Origin: Bryobacterales bacterium
GTDB taxonomy: Bacteria; Acidobacteriota; Terriglobia; Bryobacterales; Bryobacteraceae
Assembly (NCBI GenBank): GCA_003487005.1
Contig: DNFG01000350.1
Location: forward strand, 1 to 7,085
Reading direction: 5' to 3'
Length of the DNA: 7,085 nt
The notes below the pieces were generated by a model, which was given only the letters and a program-made list of their open reading frames with translations, made no database searches and had not been told where the DNA came from. The first letter of the stretch is position 1. Every line of letters starts with the position of its first letter. The translations under genes and the position numbers were made by a program. Positions 1-4,770 of the stretch are shown here, in pieces.

Positions 1-87
1 CCACCGCCGCCCACCCCCCCCCCCCCCGGGGGCGCCTCCCGCGCCCCCCACTGCAGCCAGTCCCGCCGTCGTTCCGGTTTCCCCCGT
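1..87. other. Low-complexity C/G-rich window edge
   Basis: There is no gene here. A run of 14 C at 14-27 is followed directly by five G at 28-32, and then C-rich sequence continues up to the toxin stop codon. No hairpin terminator for the leftward toxin-antitoxin operon is convincing. Long C/G homopolymers often end or corrupt assemblies, so this may be a contig edge and not a biological boundary. Confidence 0.6.
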
Positions 88-483
88 TCAGGCCGCAATC
101 ACCGGCATCCCCAGGTGCCGGGCGAACGCATCAAAGTCGCGGTCATTGTGCAGCAGCGGCGTTCCCGTGGCAATACACCAGGTGGCGATAAAGGTGTCGC
201 TGGTCTTCCTGACCGTCACCCCGCGCTGGCGGAGCGTTCGATGGTTGCGGGCGGCCTGCAGGGCCATCGCGGCCCCGCCCAGTTCCACGGGCGTCAACGC
301 CGCCAGAATCTGCCGCGCCCGCCGGAAGTCCCGTTCATGGACGAAACCCTGCAACACCTCGGCGAGAATCAGATCCCCGATGGCGACCTCCTCCACCCCC
401 AGCAACCGGTCCAGTAACTCGGTCTGCGGGGTACTCGCGCCCTGGAAGTAGTCGATCCAGACGCTCGAATGGACGAGAATCAA
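88..483 (-). CDS. vapC: VapC-family PIN-domain toxin, first catalytic Asp replaced by His
   Basis: This is a 131-residue PIN-domain protein, a normal length for a VapC toxin. VapC proteins are Mg-dependent endoribonucleases that cleave tRNA or rRNA when their antitoxin is lost. Visible PIN landmarks are the N-terminal beta strand MILVHSSVWIDYF, Glu42 in LILAEVLQGF, Asp96 in KTSDTFIATWC, and the C-terminal LLHNDRDFDAF with Asp114, Asp116 and Asp118. The usual start is MILVDSSVWID. Here residue 5 is His (codon CAT at 469-471), one base from GAT. This Asp normally helps bind the catalytic metal, so activity may be lost or lowered. The start is TTG (481-483), overlapping the TGA stop of the upstream antitoxin gene as TTGA. 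A GAGG ribosome binding site lies about 8 bases upstream, and no ATG or GTG occurs before the conserved first strand. The genes are therefore translationally coupled. The family call is firm; the effect of His5 is inferred. Confidence 0.9.
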   Translation of the reverse strand: MILVHSSVWIDYFQGASTPQTELLDRLLGVEEVAIGDLILAEVLQGFVHERDFRRARQILAALTPVELGGAAMALQAARNHRTLRQRGVTVRKTSDTFIATWCIATGTPLLHNDRDFDAFARHLGMPVIAA

Positions 484-674
484 CGGTCCGTCCTCATCGC
501 CTCCAGGTCGCCGCGCCAGGCCAGTTTTCCGCGATATTTCTTGATTTGCGCCTGCTTTTTCAGCCGCACCAGCGTCCGCAAACCCAACTCGACCGCCTCG
601 CGCTTCGTCTTGAGCCCCGTCACCGCCAGCGCCTCGCTCATCAACCCGTCATCGATCACGATGTTGGTCCGCAT
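480..674 (-). CDS. vapB: VapB-type antitoxin
   Basis: This 64-residue protein is encoded directly upstream of the PIN toxin and overlaps it by four bases. The N-terminal part, MRTNIVIDDGLMSEAL followed by TKREAVELGLRTLVRLKK, fits the ribbon-helix-helix DNA-binding fold of short VapB antitoxins (the 'antitoxin of type II TA, VapB' group): a beta strand, then two helices. The C-terminal tail, about residues 45-64 with KYRGKLAWRGDLEAMR, is the usual disordered toxin-binding segment, including the Trp seen in many relatives. The start at 672-674 is chosen because the strand sequence begins there, a purine-rich GGAGAGAGG stretch lies about 11 bases upstream, and the reading frame further upstream runs into repeat DNA. 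In this family VapB dimers bind operator DNA and, with VapC, repress their own promoter. A matching palindrome lies immediately upstream of the start. The family call is sound from sequence pattern and context, but no binding has been shown. Confidence 0.88.
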   Translation of the reverse strand: MRTNIVIDDGLMSEALAVTGLKTKREAVELGLRTLVRLKKQAQIKKYRGKLAWRGDLEAMRTDR

Positions 675-708
675 CGGTGTGTATGCCTCTCTCCAAGTAT
701 ACACATCG
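675..708. promoter_or_regulatory. Palindromic operator candidate of the vapBC operon
   Basis: The left arm CGGTGTGTAT (675-684) and the right arm ATACACATCG (699-708) are reverse complements at nine of ten positions, separated by 14 bp. The palindrome begins right at the vapB start codon and covers both the ribosome binding site and the predicted -10 box. Ribbon-helix-helix antitoxins bind such two-fold symmetric sites, so negative autoregulation by VapB or VapBC is the likely role. That role is inferred from position and symmetry. Confidence 0.65.
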
Positions 709-722
709 CCAGACCGGCTCAA
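696..722 (-). promoter_or_regulatory. Predicted vapBC promoter
   Basis: On the minus strand, TATACT (complement of 696-701) resembles a sigma-70 -10 box. TTGAGC (complement of 717-722) resembles a -35 box, with a 15-bp spacer that is shorter than optimal. The -10 lies inside the palindrome that starts at the vapB start codon, so bound antitoxin would block polymerase. The -35 lies 30 bp outside the inverted-repeat edge of the neighbouring mobile repeat, so the promoter appears native to the toxin-antitoxin operon. Confidence 0.45.
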
Positions 723-733
723 TCTCCCGTTTC

Positions 734-756
734 GGGGAGGGGGGACGGGGAGGGGG
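734..756 (+). other. G-quadruplex motif at the vapBC / repeat A junction
   Basis: Four G runs of 4, 6, 4 and 5 bases (734-737, 739-744, 747-750, 752-756) are separated by loops of only 1, 2 and 1 base. This matches the strictest G-quadruplex pattern and would be expected to fold as a stable parallel structure; the minus strand could form an i-motif. The motif lies 11 bp upstream of the predicted vapBC -35 box, and its last G run is the first part of repeat A's left inverted end. At the equivalent edge of repeat B the sequence is a GTTTCGG repeat instead, so the G-rich expansion is specific to this copy. Confidence 0.6.
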
Positions 757-951
757 ACAGTAGACTCAATCACTTCATCTCGAATCCGAGTGCCGCCGGA
801 CAACGGGGAGCATACGGGCCGAAAATGGGTCCTCGCCCGCCGAAGTACATGAATGCAAGCAGATAGCAACCCCGGCGCAACAGGGTGCCATTGGAGCACC
901 GTGCAGATCCAGCGGCCTGCCAGGGGTCTGGTGATTGAGTGTACCGTCCCC
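753..951. repeat. Repeat A core: MITE/REP-like element with inverted ends
   Basis: This is a 199-bp non-coding element. Its left end is GGGGACAG then TAGACTCAATCAC (753-773). Its right end is GTGATTGAGTG then TACCGTCCCC (931-951). The two ends are inverted copies matching at 19 of 21 positions. The interior is about 90% identical by eye to 2243-2440. Landmarks shared by the two interiors are CCGAGTGCCGC, GGACAACGGGGAGCAT, GGTCCTCGCCCGCCG, TACATGAATGCAAGCAGATA and GGCGCAACAGGGTG. In this copy GGTGC...GCACC (near 885-901) can form a small internal hairpin. There is no transposase, so it would be moved in trans, for example by a REP-associated Y1 (RAYT) or a DDE transposase elsewhere in the genome. 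Open frames crossing it on the minus strand are not genes: their start would lie in unrelated sequence, and no ribosome binding site fits. Confidence 0.8.
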
Positions 952-1100
952 GAAACCCCCGAAACTGAAACTCCCGAAACTCCGGGCCGGCAAGCTAGGC
1001 GCTCGATTCCGGACCCAATCTGACAAGTCCGCTATCTCCTCGCTTCCCGTTGACCCGAGGCACTACGGTTCGCGATACAGTGATTGGGTGTAGCGCCGCC
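952..1100. repeat. Repeat A distal extension with a third half-site
   Basis: Homology to copy B continues beyond the inner inverted end. First come GAAAC-C-rich units (GAAACCCCC, GAAACT, GAAACTCCC, GAAACTCC at 952-985), expanded relative to copy B. Then a block from about 1000 (CGCTCGAT) to TTCGCGATACAGTGATTGGGTG (ending 1090) is shared with 2452-2543. The far edge, 1080-1100, reads GTGATTGGGTGTAGCG then CCGCC and matches the inner right end at 17 of 21 positions in the same orientation. The full unit therefore carries one left-type and two right-type ends. Confidence 0.65.
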
Positions 1101-1114
1101 CAAAATCCGGGTTC

Positions 1115-1155
1115 AGTCAATTGAATGATTGACTTTTAACGCAAGAATTAATAAT
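1115..1155 (+). promoter_or_regulatory. Predicted promoter with inverted repeat over the -35
   Basis: A perfect inverted repeat, AGTCAAT (1115-1121) and ATTGACT (1128-1134) with a 6-bp spacer, includes a -35-like TTGACT (1129-1134). AATAAT at 1150-1155 is five of six to the -10 consensus, with a 15-bp spacer. The AT-rich stretch stands out from the GC-rich surroundings. The symmetry over the -35 could be a repressor or activator site. It is unlikely to be a useful terminator, because the stem is AT-rich and only four T follow. If this promoter is right, the ATG at 1154 overlaps the -10 and cannot be the start of the downstream gene. Confidence 0.45.
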
Positions 1156-1213
1156 GGAAACGTCCTCCCAAGGACAGAAGCGCCCTCCCAAACGCGAAAA
1201 AGGAGGCTCACAA

Positions 1214-2206
1214 ATGCACAATGCATGTGGCCGCTGCCTGAAGCTGGTCTTGCTTGCGGTGGCATTGCTCACGTTCGAGGGTAGCCTGAATCTGGCGCTC
1301 GGCCAGGACACCCACCGGTTCACGTTGGAGAGACAGAAACAGGAGGGCTTCACCTTGGGTGGACTCGCTACCCCGCATTGGAGCGGCGGCGCAATTCTGG
1401 TCATCGACGGGAATCGGTCCGATGAACCTCTCATCCACCGCATCGGCAGAGATGGAGAACTCGAACGCATTCGCCTCTCCATTCCGGAGGGCCGCCACAT
1501 CACCGTCGCTGGAGTGGCGGGCGCAAGGGATGGATCTGTTGCCGTCATTGGCAGCGTGTATAGCAATGATGGCCGCGGCACGACATTCCTGGCTCGGATT
1601 CAACCGGACCGCCTTCGCCAAGTAGTGACGCAACTCTGGCCGTACGTTCCCAAGGTCGTGACATTCGCGCCCGATGGCACGATCTGGACCATTGGATGGG
1701 TCCGGAGCGGAGACGCCATCTCAGCGTGGAACGTCCTGAAGCGGTTCGACCCATCCGGCAAGCTCCTGGATAGTCAGTCCATAAGGGCGAAACCGCATGT
1801 GGTCGATGGCGCCAATCCGGTGAACCCGCGTAGTCGAGATGCCAGTTCACTCTCGGCGTTGCGTGCCACCGGGGATCAGGTCGCATGGCTTACCAGCGGC
1901 AACGAACTCATCGAGTTCGCCTTGGATGGCCGGGAGGTTGGCCGCTATGACGGCCCAGACTGTGCGGATAGCAGGTCCATTTCCAGGCTTGCCCTCCGGG
2001 ATGATAACGAGGTGATCGCCCATTTTCCGAAGTGCAAACCCGATTATCGCCTGCTGGACCGGACGAACCGGAGTTGGATTCCGTTCGAGTTGACGACGGA
2101 CAAGGACGCCGAATGGGATGTGCCGCTCGGTTTTGACGCGGGAATTCTGGTCACGTCCTCACAGACGGGCATGGTCAGGCGCTACAAGTTGGGGACGGGT
2201 CAGTAA
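1214..2206 (+). CDS. Exported protein, probably beta-propeller, function unknown
   Basis: This is a 330-residue protein. The start at 1214 is chosen over the in-frame ATG at 1154 because AAGGAGG sits 7 bases upstream and a signal peptide begins at once: a short basic n-region (about residues 1-10), a hydrophobic core LVLLAVALLTF (11-21) and a probable cleavage near Leu-Ala-Leu-Gly-Gln (27-31). No lipobox Cys follows. The mature part has repeated beta-rich segments with Asp-Gly turns typical of NHL or six-bladed propeller sensors: ILVIDGN (61-67), GARDGSVAVIGSV (103-115), FAPDGTIWTIGWV (151-163), KRFDPSGKLLDSQSI (176-190) and IEFALDGREVGRYDGP (233-248). Cys250 and Cys274 could form a periplasmic disulfide. 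I do not recognise the exact family, and a binding or signalling role is only a guess. It stands alone between two copies of a mobile repeat, with its own predicted promoter. Its GC content is moderately lower than that of the minus-strand genes to the right. Confidence 0.85.
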   Translation: MHNACGRCLKLVLLAVALLTFEGSLNLALGQDTHRFTLERQKQEGFTLGGLATPHWSGGAILVIDGNRSDEPLIHRIGRDGELERIRLSIPEGRHITVAGVAGARDGSVAVIGSVYSNDGRGTTFLARIQPDRLRQVVTQLWPYVPKVVTFAPDGTIWTIGWVRSGDAISAWNVLKRFDPSGKLLDSQSIRAKPHVVDGANPVNPRSRDASSLSALRATGDQVAWLTSGNELIEFALDGREVGRYDGPDCADSRSISRLALRDDNEVIAHFPKCKPDYRLLDRTNRSWIPFELTTDKDAEWDVPLGFDAGILVTSSQTGMVRRYKLGTGQ

Positions 2207-2223
2207 GCATGCGTTTCAGAGCC

Positions 2224-2242
2224 GTTTCGGGGTTTCGGTTTC
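2224..2242. repeat. GTTTCGG-type short repeats at the left edge of repeat B
   Basis: GTTTCGGG, GTTTCGG and the start of a third GTTTCGGGG lie side by side directly outside and into the left inverted end of copy B. Their reverse complement, CCCCGAAAC, is expanded outside the right inner end of copy A (952-985). Variable numbers of this unit therefore mark the outer edges of the element. Confidence 0.6.
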
Positions 2243-2440
2243 GGGGACAGTATACTCAATCACTTAATCTCGAACCCGAGTGCCGCAGGACAACGGGGAG
2301 CATCCGGGCCGAAAGAGGGTCCTCGCCCGCCGGGGTACATGAATGCAAGCAGATAGCAAACCCGGCGCAACAGGGTGGCATTTGAGCACCACGAAATCCA
2401 GCGACCCGCCTGGGGTTTGGTGATTGAGTGTACCGTCCCC
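2243..2440. repeat. Repeat B core: second copy of the MITE/REP-like element
   Basis: This 198-bp copy lies in the same orientation as 753-951. Its left end is GGGGACAGTATACTC then AATCAC (2243-2263), and its right end is GTGATTGAGTG then TACCGTCCCC (2420-2440). They are inverted copies at 19 of 21 positions, and both mismatches would still pair as G-U in RNA. About 20 substitutions plus one single-base gap separate it from copy A. That divergence means the two copies are not a recent tandem duplication. With copy A it forms a direct repeat flanking the secreted-protein gene, which could allow deletion of that gene by recombination. No coding potential is credible. Confidence 0.8.
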
Positions 2441-2550
2441 GAAACCCCCAGGTGCTCGATCTCTGACCCGTTGCGGCGGGTTCGCCATCTTCTTACGCCC
2501 TGTTGCCCTCAGACACTGCGGTTCGCGATAAAGTGATTGGGTGGACGTCC
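2441..2550. repeat. Repeat B distal extension with degenerate third half-site
   Basis: From about 2452 (GTGCTCGAT) to 2543 (GTTCGCGATAAAGTGATTGG then GTG) the sequence follows copy A's distal block. The roughly 40-bp GAAAC-rich expansion found in A is missing here. The end, GTGATTGGGTGGACGTCC at 2533-2550, is a more degenerate right-type half-site than in A. The block ends only 33 bp before the next start codon, so the downstream gene's promoter must lie in or against the repeat; I could not pick a convincing -35/-10 pair. Confidence 0.6.
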
Positions 2551-2582
2551 AGGAAATCAAAAGCCGAAAGTCATGAGCGGCC

Positions 2583-3500
2583 ATGTTTGATCGATTTAAG
2601 GAAATAGAGCTGAACAAGATCGAGGCGGGGAGGATTGCGCAGGATCTTCAGCAGAAACTGGGAGTGCCGGTCAGGAATATTCAGCAATTCGAGACAGCCA
2701 CCAACCAACAGCTGGCTGAACAGGTTTTGCCTCTCGCCGCCGAGTGGGTGCCCAGAGCGACGCGAGGTGACATCCGCGCATGTCTCTACAATCTCTTTGC
2801 TACCAAACATGCACATAGCTTCGTGCCCACGATGCTGGATTGGCTTCGCGTTGAAGAGCACGTCGTTGCAATTCATGCCATGAAGTCTGCGCTGAGTGTG
2901 GCTATGCGTCCATCGGATGCTGAACGTGTGTGGTCCGTGCTGCAATTCAAAGATCTCGATGGGGCAGACGTTCCTTTTCTCCTCCAGTTGGCAAAATCGA
3001 AGAAAGTCGGCGTCGAAGTCAATGACGCGATTCTGGCCGGTTTGGAATCTGGTACCTGGTCGGTCTTCTGTTTCGACCGCTTGTCCAGCGTGAAAGATGA
3101 TCGAATTCGTGAAGCGCTGTTCTCAAGAGTCAATGACCCGGACCCGGAAGTTCGAAAACGGGTGAGGCGGCTTTTTGCCCTTGAAAGGCCCCTGCCGAAG
3201 AGCTTGCGGAAGACCCGGGGAGGACCCGATCGGAGGGTCGATCTGTTTTCGACGGAAGTCGATAACGACAAACTGTTTGTGGTCCTGACTCTGATCGAGT
3301 CGCAATTCGGAGTTCGACTGCCGCCGGAAATCGCTGATCTGGCTTTTCTCGAAGATCTTCCGGTGGATCGCTGGTTCAGGACGGCAGCGGAGGGGGAATC
3401 GGACGCCGGCTACACCTTCTGGTTTCGACTTGAAACAGACGATGTGGTCGAGGTGGTCCTTCAGCGAATCTCCAGCCCCAATCTCTCGAAAACCCCGTAG
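2583..3500 (+). CDS. Alpha-helical HEAT-like protein, function unknown
   Basis: This is a 305-residue protein with no signal peptide or membrane segment, so probably cytoplasmic. Most of it reads as amphipathic helices. One segment, DDRIREALFSRVNDPDPEVR followed by KRVRRLF (172-198), has the Asp-Pro-Asp-Pro-Glu-Val-Arg turn typical of a HEAT or armadillo-type repeat. The N-terminal 110 residues (helices with LAEQVLPLAAEW, IRACLYNLFATK, FVPTMLDWLRV) look like further helical pairs. The C-terminal part, about 215-297, is different: acidic and mixed alpha/beta, with DNDKLFVVLTLIESQFG, LEDLPVDRWFRTA and DVVEVVLQRI. I do not recognise the family; an immunity-like or protein-binding role is possible but unsupported. 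The start at 2583 begins the helical pattern, but the ribosome binding site is weak (GAAAG, about 14 bases upstream). A six-codon frame, ATG at 2574, overlaps the start. Base composition is visibly less GC-rich than its right-hand neighbours, and it directly follows repeat B, both suggesting acquisition by transfer. Confidence 0.8.
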   Translation: MFDRFKEIELNKIEAGRIAQDLQQKLGVPVRNIQQFETATNQQLAEQVLPLAAEWVPRATRGDIRACLYNLFATKHAHSFVPTMLDWLRVEEHVVAIHAMKSALSVAMRPSDAERVWSVLQFKDLDGADVPFLLQLAKSKKVGVEVNDAILAGLESGTWSVFCFDRLSSVKDDRIREALFSRVNDPDPEVRKRVRRLFALERPLPKSLRKTRGGPDRRVDLFSTEVDNDKLFVVLTLIESQFGVRLPPEIADLAFLEDLPVDRWFRTAAEGESDAGYTFWFRLETDDVVEVVLQRISSPNLSKTP

Positions 3501-3549
3501 GCATGGAGGCAGAAGCGGGGCTACCCAATCCCTAAATCGCCCTTACCCC

Positions 3550-4719
3550 CTACTCCGCCACCCCCCACTCCACCCGCATCAGCGCATCCACAAAGAACTT
3601 GGTCGCCCAGTTCAGCACCATCAGCCGCCCGTAATCCCCCGCCACCGGCCAGGACCCCGCCACACCCCCGCGCAGCCTCGGATCCGCATTCCGGATGTCA
3701 TGCCGCGCCATCACATACCGGTTCAGCCGCCCGGCCGCCTCCCGGTAATCCGTCTGTCCCGTCAATGCCGCCAGAGTGCTCAGCACGATCGAGACCTGCG
3801 CCGACCCGGTCAGGCAACACCACTCCACCGTCCCCCGGAACCCGGCATCCTGACGCCCCGGCAAGAATCCGTCCGCCCCCATCAACCCCATCTGCGCGTC
3901 CGCCGCCAATCGCGCCGCCGCCACCAGGTCCGCCCGTCCGGTCAATCGCCCGATCTCCACCAGGCCCTGCATCGTGTACGCGATCGTGTGCAATAACGGC
4001 CGCTCCGGGTCCGTCAGGCAACACTCCCGGAACCACCCGTTCCTCGTCTGCCTCGTCAGGCAGTAGTCCGCGTTCCGCAACGCCCCGTCCACGAAATCCT
4101 GCCGCTCCAGCGCCAGGCCCGCCGCGCACAACCCCCACGCCGCCTTCACGTTATAGACCGTCGTCGCCGCCGTCGCGAACTTCGAATTGCCCCGGATCCA
4201 GTTCCCGTTCGCCTCCTGCATCGCCAGCATCCACTCGCCCGCCCGCGCCGCCGCCTGCCGGAATCGCTCCTCCCCCGTCGCCCGGATCAATTCCGCCCAC
4301 CCCAGCAGCACCATCCCCGTGTTGAAGATCGCCGGCGTCGGACTGGTGTTGTACTTGCCCCCCATCACCGCCCCCTCCGCCATCTGGATCTCCGCCTCCC
4401 AATCGCCCATCTCGAGCGCGCGTTCCAGCAATTCCGCATCGCCCGTCTTGCGCCACAATTCCACGAACGTCTGGCAGATATAGCCCGTCGTTTCCGGATA
4501 ACTCAGGTCAAAATCCTCGCCAAACCGGACCCCATACGACACCCCCCGGTCCGAACCCGCATCCTGGGCCCGCTTCAGCCACGCCACCGCCTCCTGCAAA
4601 TGCTCCTGCGCGTCCAGTTGTCCGGCATCCGGCGCATACAGCGGCGACAGCCGCCGCTCCTCTTCCCACCGGCGCACGCGCTCCCGCGCCCCGCCGGCCA
4701 TCCTGCGGATCAGCCTCAT
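3550..4719 (-). CDS. Six-hairpin alpha/alpha toroid protein, putative glycan-active or prenyl-cyclase-like
   Basis: This is a 389-residue protein without a clear signal peptide; its N-terminus is strongly basic (MRLIRRMAGGARERVRRWEEERR). Six helical hairpins can be followed, each built as an aromatic/hydrophobic helix, a turn often containing TG, then an Ala-rich helix: about residues 75-107, 131-165, 189-221, 242-277, 301-337 and 363-381. Examples are LLHTIAYTMQGLVEIGRLTG and CCLTGSAQVSIVLSTLAALT. Six such hairpins define the (alpha/alpha)6 toroid shared by six-hairpin glycosidases, glucuronyl C5-epimerase C-terminal domains and terpene cyclase/prenyltransferase folds. The His244-Thr-Ile-Ala-Tyr and Trp300-Cys-Cys-Leu-Thr-Gly motifs line up as likely cavity residues. 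Two Cys-Cys pairs (233-234, 301-302) are unusual. The substrate is unknown; a role in polysaccharide modification is my best guess from the fold. The start ATG is preceded by GGAGGAG at about 10 bases. It is the last gene of a minus-strand run, 51 bp after the preceding gene, and ends tail-to-tail with the HEAT-like gene, 49 bp away, without an obvious terminator. Confidence 0.85.
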   Translation of the reverse strand: MRLIRRMAGGARERVRRWEEERRLSPLYAPDAGQLDAQEHLQEAVAWLKRAQDAGSDRGVSYGVRFGEDFDLSYPETTGYICQTFVELWRKTGDAELLERALEMGDWEAEIQMAEGAVMGGKYNTSPTPAIFNTGMVLLGWAELIRATGEERFRQAAARAGEWMLAMQEANGNWIRGNSKFATAATTVYNVKAAWGLCAAGLALERQDFVDGALRNADYCLTRQTRNGWFRECCLTDPERPLLHTIAYTMQGLVEIGRLTGRADLVAAARLAADAQMGLMGADGFLPGRQDAGFRGTVEWCCLTGSAQVSIVLSTLAALTGQTDYREAAGRLNRYVMARHDIRNADPRLRGGVAGSWPVAGDYGRLMVLNWATKFFVDALMRVEWGVAE

Positions 4720-4770
4720 TCCCGGGAAATCTCCTCCAGATTTCGACGATACCAGATTCAGCCCGCGCCG

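Noticed and set aside
675..899. An N-terminal extension of the VapB antitoxin frame, up to 139 residues
   Set aside because: The extra 75 residues are translated from the operator, the G/C-rich edge and the mobile repeat; no ribosome binding site fits, and the protein pattern begins at Met in MRTNIVIDD.
775..1026. Minus-strand open frame across repeat A (83 codons), with a similar one across repeat B (2264-2617)
   Set aside because: Both are translations of the non-coding repeat. The start regions are unrelated, the composition is Pro/Arg/Cys-rich, and no ribosome binding site is present.
1115..1137. Inverted repeat plus T run as an intrinsic terminator
   Set aside because: The stem is seven mostly A-T pairs followed by only four T, no gene ends upstream on the plus strand, and it contains a good -35 box.
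1154..1213. Upstream ATG for the exported protein, adding 20 residues
   Set aside because: The extension (METSSQGQKRPPKREKGGSQ) would precede the signal peptide, lacks a ribosome binding site and overlaps the predicted -10 box; the strong AAGGAGG serves the ATG at 1214.
753..2543. Repeats A and B as a two-unit CRISPR or integron attC pair
   Set aside because: The units are about 200-340 bp and diverged, with a full gene between them, no short spacers, no integrase or cas gene, and no attC-type core sites.
3498..3530. Hairpin between the convergent genes (GTAG...CTAC) as a bidirectional terminator
   Set aside because: Only four to five pairs with a loop of about 20 bases and no T tract; too weak to call.
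3765..4325. A 186-codon Pro/Ser-rich plus-strand frame opposite the toroid gene
   Set aside because: This is antisense to a well-supported gene; the Pro-rich composition comes from the complement of high-GC codons.
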